DNA of 33,789 nucleotides from Oscillospiraceae bacterium (lineage in GTDB: Bacteria; Bacillota_A; Clostridia; Oscillospirales; Oscillospiraceae), in contig JAFTKA010000012.1 in the NCBI GenBank assembly GCA_017456105.1, positions 1 through 33,789 of the forward strand. The letters run 5' to 3'. The notes beneath the pieces were generated by a model. The model was not told the origin of the DNA. It saw nothing but the letters and a program-made list of their open reading frames with translations, and ran no database searches. Both the position numbers and the translations under genes were made by a program. Position 1 is the first letter of the stretch; every line of letters begins with the position of its first letter. This document shows, piece by piece, positions 21,314-28,736 of the stretch.

Positions 21314-23494
21314 CTAGTTCTGGCCTCTTCGGGAGCCGATCACGTCCCGGATACTCATGATCTTGTTGCGGATCGCCTCCAGCTCGGCAGTGTTCTTTAC
21401 CTCAAACCGCAGGGTAAACACACTTCTTCCGCCGGGATTGTCCTTGCCGTACAGCTCCTTCATACGCACACGGGCGGCAGTCATGGTGGTGGCAAGGTCC
21501 AACAGCAGACCGTCCCGGGTGATGCAGTCTAGCTCCAGGGTGGTCTCGAAGGGCTGTTCCTCCGCATTGTCCCAGCGTACCCGCACCCAGCGGGCAGCTT
21601 GGGCGGGATCTTCCCGGGACGCGGTGTTGGGGCAGTCTGCCCGGTGAACGGACACACCAAAGCCCTTGGTGATAAAGCCAACGATGGCGTCTCCCGGCAC
21701 GGGAGCACAGCATTTGGCGAATTTGATCATACAGGAGTCGATATCCTCCACAATAACACCGTTGACGCCGTGGCGGTCCTTGCCTGTGTCCTCGGAAGGC
21801 AGCTTGGCAGAGGCGATCTTCTCTGCAGCAGAGCCCTTGGTGGCCTTGTGGATCTCGTCCCGGATCCGGCCGATGGCCTTCACGGCTGTCAGACCGCCGT
21901 AGCCGATGGCGGCATACATATCGTCCCAGCTGTCAAAGGCCAGCTTCTTTAACAGGGTGGCTTCCAGCTCTGGATCAGTCAGAGCCGTAAGGGGCAGCTG
22001 CAGCCGCTTCATTTCCGCTTCAAAGCTGCTGCGGCCGTGGACGATGTTCTCGTCCCGCCTTTCTTTCTTGAACCACTGCTTGATCTTGGTGCGGGCCTGG
22101 TTGCTCTTACAGATATTCAGCCAGTCCCGGCTGGGGCCCTTGCCGGACTTGGAGGTGATGATCTCCACCACGTCGCCGTTTTGCAGGGCGGTATCAATAT
22201 TGCAGATCCGGTTGTTGACCTTAGCTCCCACCAGAGAGTTACCAACACCGGAGTGAATGGCGTAGGCAAAGTCGATGGGGGTAGAGCCTGCAGGGAGGCT
22301 GACGATCTTGCCTTTGGGGGTAAAGACGAAGACCTCATCGTCGAACATATCGATCTTCAGAGAGCTGACGTAGTCCTCTGCGTCGGTGTCCTGCTGACTT
22401 TCCAGAAGCCGCCGCACCCATTCAAAGTCCTTTTCGTCGCCCGCACCGGTGCCCTGCTTATACTTCCAGTGGGCGGCGATGCCGTATTCGGCAGTTTCGT
22501 GCATCTCCCAGGTGCGGATCTGCACCTCGAAGGGGATACCCTGATTTCCGATAACGGTGGTGTGCAGGCTCTGGTACATATTGGGCTTGGGGGTGGAAAT
22601 ATAGTCCTTAAACCGACCGGGCACCAGATTGAACAGATCGTGGACATGGCCCAAAACATTGTAGCAGTCGGGAATGGTGTCCACCACCACCCGGAAGGCG
22701 TAAATATCGTACAGCTCGTCCAGGGTCTTTTCCTGGGCGTTCATTTTCCGGTAGATGGAATAGATGTGCTTGATCCGGCCGTAGGTGGTGCTGTGAATGC
22801 CCATGGAGGAGAGCCGTTCGGTGATCTTGTCCTGAATGGTGTGCATAAAGGCCTGATCCTGCTCCTTGTGAGCAGATAAGTGCTTCAAAATGTCCTCATA
22901 GCCCGCGGGGTCCAGATACCGCAGGGAAAGGTCCTCCAGCTCCCACTTCATCTTCTGAATACCAAGACGGTGGGCAAGGGGGGCGTAAATGTCCATGGTC
23001 TCCCGGCACTTGATCAGCTGCTTTTCCGGGGTCTGATACTGCATGGTACGCATATTGTGCAGCCGGTCGGCAATTTTGATCAGCACCACCCGAATGTCCT
23101 TGGACATGGCCATGAACATCTTTCGGAGGTTCTCCATCTGCTGCTCCTCGGAGCTGGAGAAATTGGCACGGGTCAGCTTGGTAACGCCCTCCACCAGCTC
23201 AGCGGTAGTGCGGCCAAAGAGGCTTGCGATCTCGTCAAAGGAGGCGTCGGTGTCCTCAATACAGTCGTGAAGCAGAGCACCCAGCACCGCGTCCACGTCC
23301 AGACCCATATCTGCCACGATGGCAGCTACCGCCAGAGGGTGAATGATATAAGGAGAGCCGTCCTTACGCTTCTGCTCCTTATGCTTTTCACGGGCGTATT
23401 CCACCGCCCGGTCAATGAGGGTCATATCCACACCGGGCATGCATTTTTGCAGTGTTTGATATAAAAAACCGTAATGTTGGGAAAAGGTTTCCAT
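21314..23494 (-). CDS. rel: Bifunctional (p)ppGpp synthetase/hydrolase Rel
   Basis: 726 residues, the full RelA/SpoT-homolog length. The HD hydrolase domain (about 25-190) keeps LLHDCIEDTD with His76-Asp77. The synthetase domain (about 240-350) keeps RFKDYISTPKPNMYQSLHTT and VQIRTWEMHETAEYG. TGS (about 385-445) and a C-terminal ACT domain (about 650-722) follow. Both activities therefore look intact. It starts 1 nt after the recJ stop, within the same transcript. The apt gene, commonly between recJ and rel in Firmicutes, is absent. Confidence 0.96.
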   Translation of the reverse strand: METFSQHYGFLYQTLQKCMPGVDMTLIDRAVEYAREKHKEQKRKDGSPYIIHPLAVAAIVADMGLDVDAVLGALLHDCIEDTDASFDEIASLFGRTTAELVEGVTKLTRANFSSSEEQQMENLRKMFMAMSKDIRVVLIKIADRLHNMRTMQYQTPEKQLIKCRETMDIYAPLAHRLGIQKMKWELEDLSLRYLDPAGYEDILKHLSAHKEQDQAFMHTIQDKITERLSSMGIHSTTYGRIKHIYSIYRKMNAQEKTLDELYDIYAFRVVVDTIPDCYNVLGHVHDLFNLVPGRFKDYISTPKPNMYQSLHTTVIGNQGIPFEVQIRTWEMHETAEYGIAAHWKYKQGTGAGDEKDFEWVRRLLESQQDTDAEDYVSSLKIDMFDDEVFVFTPKGKIVSLPAGSTPIDFAYAIHSGVGNSLVGAKVNNRICNIDTALQNGDVVEIITSKSGKGPSRDWLNICKSNQARTKIKQWFKKERRDENIVHGRSSFEAEMKRLQLPLTALTDPELEATLLKKLAFDSWDDMYAAIGYGGLTAVKAIGRIRDEIHKATKGSAAEKIASAKLPSEDTGKDRHGVNGVIVEDIDSCMIKFAKCCAPVPGDAIVGFITKGFGVSVHRADCPNTASREDPAQAARWVRVRWDNAEEQPFETTLELDCITRDGLLLDLATTMTAARVRMKELYGKDNPGGRSVFTLRFEVKNTAELEAIRNKIMSIRDVIGSRRGQN

Positions 23495-23495
23495 A

Positions 23496-25532
23496 CTAAT
23501 TGATCCCTTTCAATTTACGCATAGTTTGACTTTCATTTAAGTCTGCCTTGTCCTGCCGGGGCAGGATTTTGATGGTCAGATATTTGTGATGGCGGCATAG
23601 TTCCAACAGACCCACGTCCCGGAAAATATCCAGACAGGTCAAAAGAATACCAAGACTTAAGGGGCTGTCGGACCACCGGACGATCTTCCGGCACAGGCAC
23701 ATGGGGTCCTCCCGCAGCTGGGAGAAGCTGGCCAAATACCGCCAAACGGTGGCCAAGGTGTTCCGGTCCGGCAGAAGCTTTTCTGCCGCTTCCCGGCTGA
23801 TGTGCCCTGTACGCAGTTGCTCGTAGCCGGACATGGAGGGGTCGCATAACGCTCTGCAGCTGGGCCGCAGATCCTGCAGGTTCATCTGTACTGTGTGCTC
23901 GCCCCGGAACTCATTGACCTGGGGGATAAAGGCTGCGTCCACCACATCACCCTGAGCAATACCGGTAGACGCGGGTGTTTCCGAGAAGAAAATGCCGTTA
24001 AAGGAGGTTCTGCCACGCCGCAGCTGCAACCGCATATGCTTGCCGCCGCCCACAAGGCCAACCCGTTCCACGGTGAGTCCTTCCATTACAAGCAATGGCT
24101 TGGGACAGCAGTTGCCGCAGGGCTCTAACCGGCTCAGAGCCTGCACATTGGGCAGGGTCAGCAGTTCCGGCGTGATGGCACAGTCGGCATTCAGTACAGT
24201 ACGAGGACCGTCGGAGGTGTAAAATTCCTTTGCCAAAGCACAGATCTGACGACGAAATTCGGCGATCTGATCTCTGTGGATCGTAAAGCCTGCCGCCAGC
24301 TCGTGGCCGCCGTAGCTTTCCAAAAGGTGGGAAAGGGAGGTCAGGGAGGAGAACAGGTTAAAGCCACCGTAGCTGCGGGAGCTGGCCTTTCCATGGTCTC
24401 CGTCAAGGCAGATAAGGAACGTAGGACAGCAGTATTCCTCAGCCATACGGCTGGCAACAATGCCCACCACGCCCTGATGCCAGCATTCATCTGCCAGCAC
24501 GATAGCCTCCGGGATCTGACCCTGGGGCAGCATTTCTGTAGCCTGACGGTAGATCTCCGATTCCACGGCCTGCCGCTCCTTATTCATTTCACAAAGAGTC
24601 CTTGCCAGCTCCTGAGCCCGCAGGGGGTCCTCGGTCAAAAACAGCTCTACAGCAACCTCGATCTGACCCATACGGCCTGCGGCATTGATCCGGGGAGCCA
24701 GCATATAGCCCACGGAGGAGGCGTTGAGGGTATGGGGGTCGCAGCCGCTTTCGTTCATCAGGGTGGCAATGCCCGGACGACCGGTCTTCCGCAGAAGCTC
24801 CAGACCCTGATTTACAAACCGGCGGTTTTCACCCACCATGGGCATCACATCGGCAACCGTGCCAAGACAGACCATGTCGGCGTACTGATTGAGGGTTTCT
24901 TCCTGATTCCCGGACAAAGCGGCAGCCAGCTTAAAGGCCACGCCCACACCGGACAGACCCATATGGGGGTAGCCGCCGTCGGGCCTGTGGGGGTCAATGA
25001 CGGCCACAGCCTCCGGCAAAGTGTCCTTGCATTCGTGGTGATCGGTGATCACCAGATCGATGCCCAGCTCCTTGCACAAAAGAGCCTCGTCCATAGCGGT
25101 GATGCCGCAGTCCACGGTGATGATCAACTTCACGCCCTGCTGATGCAGGCTGTGAATGGCAATGGGATTCAGGCCGTAGCCCTCCTCCAGCCGACCGGGG
25201 ATATAGGACAGGCAGTCCGCCCCTCTGCGACGGAGAAAATCCGTCAGCAAGCAGGTGGCGGTAACGCCGTCCACATCGTAATCGCCAAAAACGGCGATCC
25301 GCTCACCCCGGGCAAGGGCAAGCTTTACCCGCTCCACAGCCGGGGTCATATCGGTCATGAGATAGGGGTCTAAAAGAGCCGCATCGCAGTCAAGATAGTC
25401 CCGTGCCTGTTGGGGATCGGAAACACCTCTGCTGGCCAAAATCATGGCAAGCAGGGGGTTATGACCGGAGCCTGCCAACCCATTGACAGCCTCGGCCTTT
25501 GGTTCCGCAACATTCCAAATTCCGTATTTCAA
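23496..25532 (-). CDS. recJ: Single-stranded-DNA-specific exonuclease RecJ
   Basis: 678 residues. The DHH-family nuclease motifs are intact: FGDYDVDGV (Asp84, Asp86, Asp88), TVDCGIT and TDHHECKD (Asp164, His165, His166), followed by the DHHA1 region and an OB-like part. It degrades ssDNA 5' to 3' in recombination and repair. The start is TTG at 25532, supported by GGAAGG 8 nt upstream. It leads the operon recJ-rel-dtd-MBL-hemZ-amidohydrolase. Confidence 0.95.
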   Translation of the reverse strand: MKYGIWNVAEPKAEAVNGLAGSGHNPLLAMILASRGVSDPQQARDYLDCDAALLDPYLMTDMTPAVERVKLALARGERIAVFGDYDVDGVTATCLLTDFLRRRGADCLSYIPGRLEEGYGLNPIAIHSLHQQGVKLIITVDCGITAMDEALLCKELGIDLVITDHHECKDTLPEAVAVIDPHRPDGGYPHMGLSGVGVAFKLAAALSGNQEETLNQYADMVCLGTVADVMPMVGENRRFVNQGLELLRKTGRPGIATLMNESGCDPHTLNASSVGYMLAPRINAAGRMGQIEVAVELFLTEDPLRAQELARTLCEMNKERQAVESEIYRQATEMLPQGQIPEAIVLADECWHQGVVGIVASRMAEEYCCPTFLICLDGDHGKASSRSYGGFNLFSSLTSLSHLLESYGGHELAAGFTIHRDQIAEFRRQICALAKEFYTSDGPRTVLNADCAITPELLTLPNVQALSRLEPCGNCCPKPLLVMEGLTVERVGLVGGGKHMRLQLRRGRTSFNGIFFSETPASTGIAQGDVVDAAFIPQVNEFRGEHTVQMNLQDLRPSCRALCDPSMSGYEQLRTGHISREAAEKLLPDRNTLATVWRYLASFSQLREDPMCLCRKIVRWSDSPLSLGILLTCLDIFRDVGLLELCRHHKYLTIKILPRQDKADLNESQTMRKLKGIN

Positions 25533-25566
25533 AGCATATTCCTTCCAATTATATCATTTTCAAAAT

Positions 25567-25595
25567 ATTATATCAAAAATGCCGGGGATACACAA
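25567..25595 (-). promoter_or_regulatory. Sigma-A promoter of the recJ operon
   Basis: On the minus strand TTGTGT (25595-25590), exactly 17 nt, TATAAT (25572-25567). A second TATAAT at 25553-25548 lies too near the ribosome site to be the main -10. Confidence 0.65.
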
Positions 25596-25626
25596 TAGTT
25601 AATTTTAATAATGTATATCAGAAGAT

Positions 25627-25714
25627 GTAGGGAATGCGTTTATGCATTCCGAAACGGAACGTACTTTCCTGTTGCGGTGCCCGATAAAATCTTCAGGCCG
25701 GCGACTGTTCCCTA
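25627..25714. repeat. GTAGGG-family palindrome with inserted middle
   Basis: It starts GTAGGGAATGC with its hairpin partner GCATTCC at 25644-25650, and ends TTCCCTA at 25708-25714, matching the frame of the 20592-20641 unit. The second arm is degenerate, about 50 nt of unrelated sequence. No gene is seen in the 25533-25773 gap. Confidence 0.55.
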
Positions 25715-25721
25715 GGTTAAG

Positions 25722-25752
25722 GCAAAAAAGCGGCCACCCCAAGGGTAGCCGC
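25722..25752 (-). terminator. Terminator of the small membrane-protein gene
   Basis: GCGGC/GCCGC and ACCC/GGGT arms (25730-25739 with 25743-25752, one mismatch). On the minus strand the T6 run follows directly. It lies about 20 nt past the stop of the 25774-26076 gene. Confidence 0.8.
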
Positions 25753-25773
25753 CGGTGCGATGTAAACAGGTAT

Positions 25774-26076
25774 TTAACGGACGCTATGTAGAATAGCCAA
25801 CGTTATGAAAAAGATAGCGGTAAACGCCTGTAACAATGCGTTAAACCTGTTCTTGTTCCATAAAATTACTGATTGGAGAGAAGTGCCGATAGCACCAAAT
25901 ATCTGGCCAAGACAGATCCCGATTGCACAGAGTTCAAAAACATCTAAGCAAAAGAAGGTGATCATGGCCAAAAAGGAAAGCAAGACAAGAACGGAAAGTG
26001 TTTTGTTCAGAAATGTTTCTGTTTTCCATAAAAGTGCAACTTTCCGTAGCTTTCTAAACGAGCCCGTTGGAATCAC
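25774..26076 (-). CDS. Small three-helix membrane protein, unknown function
   Basis: About 100 residues from the GTG at 26076, which has AAAGGA a few nt upstream; a TTG at 26136 would give 120 residues but lacks a ribosome site. Three hydrophobic segments are clear: LSVLVLLSFLAMITFFCLDV, LCAIGICLGQIFGAIGTSL and LLQAFTAIFFITLAILH. A proper terminator follows. The AT-rich base use is unlike the neighbours and may mark foreign origin. No family is recognised. An ORF on the opposite strand is a shadow. Confidence 0.6.
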   Translation of the reverse strand: MIPTGSFRKLRKVALLWKTETFLNKTLSVLVLLSFLAMITFFCLDVFELCAIGICLGQIFGAIGTSLQSVILWNKNRFNALLQAFTAIFFITLAILHSVR

Positions 26077-26136
26077 CTTTCCTTTCAGTCGAACTTGTTT
26101 TTGCAATTTTCCGAATGTTTTAAAAGGACAATCCAA

Positions 26137-26314
26137 AAACTAAAGCAAGAGAAAGCCCTTTTCTAAAGTAAAATATAGCAGGGATTTTTCGCTTATTCAA
26201 GGCTTAGCTAAAAAATATTAGTAAAACGCGAACAAAAACAGGAGGAAAATTACAGGTTGGTTTTTTGAATAACTTTTCTTACGCCTTCTCCCCCCCTTTT
26301 TTGTGCGAAAAAGG
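26137..26314. other. AT-rich gap without a recognised feature
   Basis: No convincing ORF or RNA gene. An AGGAGGA at about 26240 precedes no open frame. It separates the small membrane protein from the cassette array. Confidence 0.5.
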
Positions 26315-26428
26315 AAAAGCAGCGGTTCACAGTCCTACGGACTGCACTTCGCTGCTTTTGGACTCTCCCACGGCCTAAAAATTGCTCGCCAGCTCTCAAT
26401 TTTTACCCAGCCTTCGGCTGGGCCGGCC
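26315..26428. repeat. Class A palindromic cassette, locus 2 (reversed)
   Basis: This is the reverse-complement homologue of 66-175. Read on the minus strand: GGGACTCGAAAGGCCGGCC, hairpin CCCAGCC/GGCTGGG (26406-26422), hairpin TAAAAATTG/CAATTTTTA (26376-26405), AGGCCGTGGGAGAGTCC, then a 10-bp stem (26315-26324 with 26350-26359). The 25-nt loop is 22/25 identical to that of locus 1. Six of ten stem positions differ from locus 1, yet pairing is perfect in both. Confidence 0.8.
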
Positions 26429-26495
26429 TTTCGAGTCCCGCTCTCGCACCAAGAAAGCCCCGGTTGCCCTTCGGGCGGTGCGAGAGAGGGACTCG
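26429..26495. repeat. Paired inverted tRNA-Leu 3'-end remnants around a mini-hairpin
   Basis: TTTCGAGTCCCGCTCTCGCACC, split across 26429-26450, resembles the 3' end of the tRNA-Leu at 26647. Its inverse, GGTGCGAGAGAGGGACTCG, is at 26477-26495. Between them GCCC-TTC-GGGC (26466-26476) forms a small hairpin. Each remnant lacks 1 nt relative to the intact tRNA, so neither is functional. Confidence 0.75.
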
Positions 26496-26588
26496 TTTGC
26501 ATTTCTGCCCGGTGGGCAGAAATAAAGGTAGCCACCAGTTTTTGAACTGGTGTCAGCAATATGCCACTGGCATATTGCGATTAAATCT
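26496..26588. repeat. Class B palindromic cassette, locus 2
   Basis: Three hairpins: ATTTCTGCCC/GGGCAGAAAT (26501-26523), CACCAGTT/AACTGGTG (26533-26552) and GCAATATGCCA/TGGCATATTGC (26556-26578). Read on the minus strand it begins CGAAAGATTTAATCGCAA and ends ACCTTTATT, then later AAACGAGTCCC, like 242-314. It is bounded by GGGACTCG on both outer sides as inverted copies. Confidence 0.7.
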
Positions 26589-26609
26589 TTCGAGTCCCAT
26601 CTGAGCATT

Positions 26610-26647
26610 AAAAAATACGGATACCCCAATGGGTATCCGTATTTTTT
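26610..26647 (-). terminator. Terminator of tRNA-Leu
   Basis: A 17-bp perfect stem (26610-26626 with 26631-26647) ending in T6 on either strand. It abuts the CCA end of the tRNA. It is itself enclosed by a 14-bp inverted repeat of the tRNA T-arm (26589-26602 and 26656-26669). Confidence 0.88.
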
Positions 26648-26729
26648 GGTGCGAGAGATGGGACTCGAACCCACACGGCGAAACCACACGCACCTCAAAC
26701 GTGCTTGTCTACCATTCCAACACTCTCGC
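26647..26729 (-). tRNA. tRNA-Leu (anticodon GAG)
   Basis: Class II tRNA on the minus strand with encoded CCA. The acceptor GCGAGAG pairs with CTCTCGC. The anticodon stem CACGT/GCGTG encloses the loop TTGAGGT with anticodon GAG, reading CUC and CUU. A short variable arm (GGTTTCGCC) is present, and the T-loop is TTCGAGT with stem GTGGG/CCCAT. It has its own terminator at 26610-26647. Confidence 0.93.
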
Positions 26730-26777
26730 AGGTATGCTAACACATTATACCCTTGCCCCGCGGGTTTGTCAAGATAG

Positions 26778-26806
26778 TTGTTTTTAGATTATCCTTGTGA
26801 TATACT
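26778..26806 (+). promoter_or_regulatory. Sigma-A promoter of rsmE
   Basis: TTGTTT (26778-26783), 17 nt, TATACT (26801-26806). The start site would be at about 26813, giving a leader of about 20 nt. Confidence 0.65.
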
Positions 26807-26831
26807 GTCAAAAAAGAAAGGGGTTTGGGCT

Positions 26832-27563
26832 ATGGTACGCTTTTTTGTATCCTCGGAAGAGCTGGCGGGGAATTTTTTGGTCCTGACAGGGGACAATGCG
26901 GCTCACGCCAAGGTCCTGCGGCTGAAAAACGGGGAGAAGGTGCTGGTCTGCGACGGACAGGGCCAGGAGTGTGTTTGCACCGTCAGCGATGTATCTGCCA
27001 ATCAGATAAGCCTTGTGGTGGACAGCCGCCAGGCCTCGGAAACCGAGCCGGCCGTAAAGGCCAGCATCTATATGGCCTTTCCCAAATCCGACAAGCTGGA
27101 GCACGTGATCCAAAAGGCCACCGAATTGGGCGTTTATGAGATCGTGGCGTTCCCGTCTGCCCGGTGCGTGTCGAGGCCAGACGACAAGAGCCTTTCCAAA
27201 AAGCTGGACAGATGGCAGAAAATCGCCGCCTCCGCGGCAGAGCAGTCCGGCCGGGGCCGGATTCCCCGGGTGCGGGTGCTGCCCAGCCTGGACGCTGCCT
27301 TGCAGGACGCCCGACAGGCGGATAAGGCGATCCTGTTCTATGAAAATGAACGTGCCACAACACTGCGTATGGCCTTGGAGGAAAAACCCTTTACCTCCAT
27401 CAGTCTGCTGACCGGCCCGGAGGGCGGTCTGGAAGAAAAAGAGGTGGAAAAGGCCAAGGCGGCGGGGCTTGAGATCTGCACCTTAGGAAGACGGATCCTG
27501 CGGTGTGAAACAGCACCCCTTTGTGCCCTTTCCGCGGTGATGTACGCCGCCGGCGAGTTTTAA
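26832..27563 (+). CDS. rsmE: 16S rRNA m3U1498 methyltransferase
   Basis: 243 residues, typical RsmE size. An N-terminal PUA-like domain (about 1-70) precedes a SPOUT methyltransferase knot with LLTGPEGGLEEKEV and LGRRILRCETAPLCAL, the SAM-binding signature of RsmE. The ATG at 26832 is used; upstream in-frame codons to 26778 overlap the promoter. AGAAAGGGG is about 9 nt upstream. In Firmicutes it often follows prmA, which is absent here. Confidence 0.95.
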   Translation: MVRFFVSSEELAGNFLVLTGDNAAHAKVLRLKNGEKVLVCDGQGQECVCTVSDVSANQISLVVDSRQASETEPAVKASIYMAFPKSDKLEHVIQKATELGVYEIVAFPSARCVSRPDDKSLSKKLDRWQKIAASAAEQSGRGRIPRVRVLPSLDAALQDARQADKAILFYENERATTLRMALEEKPFTSISLLTGPEGGLEEKEVEKAKAAGLEICTLGRRILRCETAPLCALSAVMYAAGEF

Positions 27564-27564
27564 T

Positions 27565-27592
27565 GTAGGGAATGCATAAATGCATTCCCCAC
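27565..27592. repeat. GTAGGG-family palindrome
   Basis: GTAGGGAATGCAT (27565-27577), two bases, then ATGCATTCCCCAC (27580-27592): a nearly perfect 13-bp hairpin in the gap between the converging rsmE and rlmH. It could double as a terminator for rsmE, but has no T-run. Confidence 0.7.
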
Positions 27593-27615
27593 AAATGTGA
27601 ACGAAGGATTTTCAG

Positions 27616-27644
27616 GAAAAAATGGGGAGGTCATTGACCTCCCC
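27616..27644 (-). terminator. Terminator of rlmH
   Basis: GGGGAGGTCA (27624-27633) and TGACCTCCCC (27635-27644) form a 10-bp stem; the minus strand continues ATTTTTTCC. It starts 1 nt past the rlmH stop. Confidence 0.82.
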
Positions 27645-27645
27645 G

Positions 27646-28128
27646 TTATTTATGGTATTTACTACCGGCCTGGATCGCTTCGGCTCTGTAAAGCTGCTCT
27701 AAGACCATCACCCGGGCCAAATGGTGGGGGAAGGTCATGGGACTCATGGAAAGCTTCAAATCTGCCATGGCTTTCAGCCGGGGAGACATACCGAAGGACG
27801 AGCCGATGAGAAAGCAGGCACTGCTTTTGCCCGACAGCTTGACCTCCTGCAGTTTGCCTGCCAGGTCCTCGGAAGAAAGAAGCTTGCCCTCCGGGGTCAG
27901 GGTGCAAAACCAGGCACCCTTGGGAATTTTCGCAAGAATCGTATCCGCCTCCTTTTCCAAGGCGGCGGAAATTTCACCGGTTGTGGGGTTTTCCGATAAC
28001 CGCACTTCCGGCAATTCGATTATGCGGAACTGGCAATAGGCTTTCAGCCGCTTTTCATATTCGGCAGCAGCGGTCAAATAAAATTTTTCTTTCAATTTGC
28101 CCATGGCGATCAGCGTGATATCAAACAT
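27646..28128 (-). CDS. rlmH: 23S rRNA pseudouridine-1915 N3-methyltransferase
   Basis: 160 residues, the standard RlmH length, a minimal SPOUT methyltransferase acting on the 70S ribosome. Family motifs: MFDITLIAMGKLKEKFY at the start, FLIGSSFGMS in the knot and the C-terminal MTFPHHLARVMVLEQLYRA ending in SKYHK. AGGTGTT precedes the ATG. It is divergent from the 38-residue gene and convergent with rsmE. Confidence 0.95.
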   Translation of the reverse strand: MFDITLIAMGKLKEKFYLTAAAEYEKRLKAYCQFRIIELPEVRLSENPTTGEISAALEKEADTILAKIPKGAWFCTLTPEGKLLSSEDLAGKLQEVKLSGKSSACFLIGSSFGMSPRLKAMADLKLSMSPMTFPHHLARVMVLEQLYRAEAIQAGSKYHK

Positions 28129-28205
28129 AATAACACCTCAAAAGCAGTATACCACGTCCAATATAAAAAAGCAAACGGGACATACTGAACAAAGGAGGTG
28201 GAAAA

Positions 28206-28322
28206 ATGAAGGAAAAAGGCACATTTTTTGACCCGAAGATCAAATCCGACGTACAGGGCAGCTACACGGGCAAGCCTGTAAAGCCGGACGAAAAGCCGGT
28301 GCAGGACGCAGACGATCTGTAA
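28206..28322 (+). CDS. Small hydrophilic protein, unknown function
   Basis: 38 residues: MKEKGTFFDPKIKSDVQG followed by a Lys/Pro/Asp-rich tail ending QDADDL. AAAGGAGGTG lies 6-7 nt before the ATG, an excellent ribosome site. A hairpin CAGAGGGG/CCCCTCTG (28329-28336 with 28343-28350) follows the stop. No membrane segment or known motif. It lies between rlmH and spoIIID. Confidence 0.65.
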   Translation: MKEKGTFFDPKIKSDVQGSYTGKPVKPDEKPVQDADDL

Positions 28323-28328
28323 TGGAAC

Positions 28329-28350
28329 AGAGGGGTCAAAGCCCCTCTGC
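28329..28350. terminator. Hairpin between the 38-residue gene and spoIIID
   Basis: CAGAGGGG (28329-28336) and CCCCTCTG (28343-28350), 8 bp, loop TCAAAG. It is shared by the two converging genes. T-runs are poor, so efficiency is uncertain. Confidence 0.55.
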
Positions 28351-28352
28351 CA

Positions 28353-28601
28353 TTATGTTTTCTGATACTTTCTGCGGGTGGCGATGCCACCCCGTATATG
28401 ACGCTGGGCTTTGTTCTCGTCCAGGACTTTCCGGACCTGAGCGTACAGAAGTTTATTGCATTGGGGTAGCCTTTGGGAAAGATCCTTATGCACGGTGGAC
28501 TTGGAAATGCCGAAATGCCGGGCGGCAGTCCGGACGGTGGCACCGGTTTCAATGATGTACACAGCCAATTGACGGACACGGTCCTCGATCGTATATTCCA
28601 T
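28353..28601 (-). CDS. spoIIID: Sporulation transcriptional regulator SpoIIID
   Basis: 82 residues, matching SpoIIID, the mother-cell DNA-binding regulator that modulates sigma-E genes and activates sigK. The helix-turn-helix is ATVRTAARHFGISKSTVHKD (about 21-40), followed by LSQRLP and the basic end HIRGGIATRRKYQK, both characteristic. The ATG at 28601 has GGAGGGGAG upstream; the frame extends to 28718, but that part overlaps the promoter. A sigma-E-like promoter lies at 28636-28664. Confidence 0.95.
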   Translation of the reverse strand: MEYTIEDRVRQLAVYIIETGATVRTAARHFGISKSTVHKDLSQRLPQCNKLLYAQVRKVLDENKAQRHIRGGIATRRKYQKT

Positions 28602-28635
28602 ACTCTCCCCTCCGATGCTGTGTGCTGCCATAGAC

Positions 28636-28664
28636 AATTTATGTGAGCAGGAAACCCAATATGC
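28636..28664 (-). promoter_or_regulatory. spoIIID: Sigma-E-type promoter of spoIIID
   Basis: On the minus strand GCATATT (28664-28658), a 14-nt spacer and CATAAATT (28643-28636). The -35 fits the Bacillus sigma-E consensus KMATATT fully, and the -10 fits CATACAHT at all but one position. The leader would be about 28 nt. Confidence 0.75.
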
Positions 28665-28668
28665 CACC

Positions 28669-28697
28669 TTGACAGGGGGGAAAGAACCTTGTAAAAT
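28669..28697 (+). promoter_or_regulatory. Sigma-A promoter of the AI-2E-family gene
   Basis: A consensus TTGACA (28669-28674), exactly 17 nt, TAAAAT (28692-28697). It lies back-to-back with the spoIIID promoter, only 4 nt apart from its -35. Confidence 0.85.
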
Positions 28698-28736
28698 ATA
28701 ATGTAAATCGAAATGCATTTGAAAGGAGGCAGTGCG

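Noticed and set aside
22037..22879. 280-codon plus-strand frame inside rel
   Set aside because: Antisense to an intact, highly conserved Rel protein; no ribosome site.
24276..25373. 365-codon plus-strand frame inside recJ
   Set aside because: Antisense to intact RecJ; Gln/His/Gly-rich shadow composition.
26429..26495. Additional tRNA genes
   Set aside because: Only T-arm and acceptor tails are present, each 1 nt short; no anticodon or D arm, so they are remnants.
26315..26670. Prophage or ICE attachment site at tRNA-Leu
   Set aside because: The tail duplications are inverted and only tens of bp apart, and no integrase or phage genes are present; a simple attL/attR pair does not explain the pattern.
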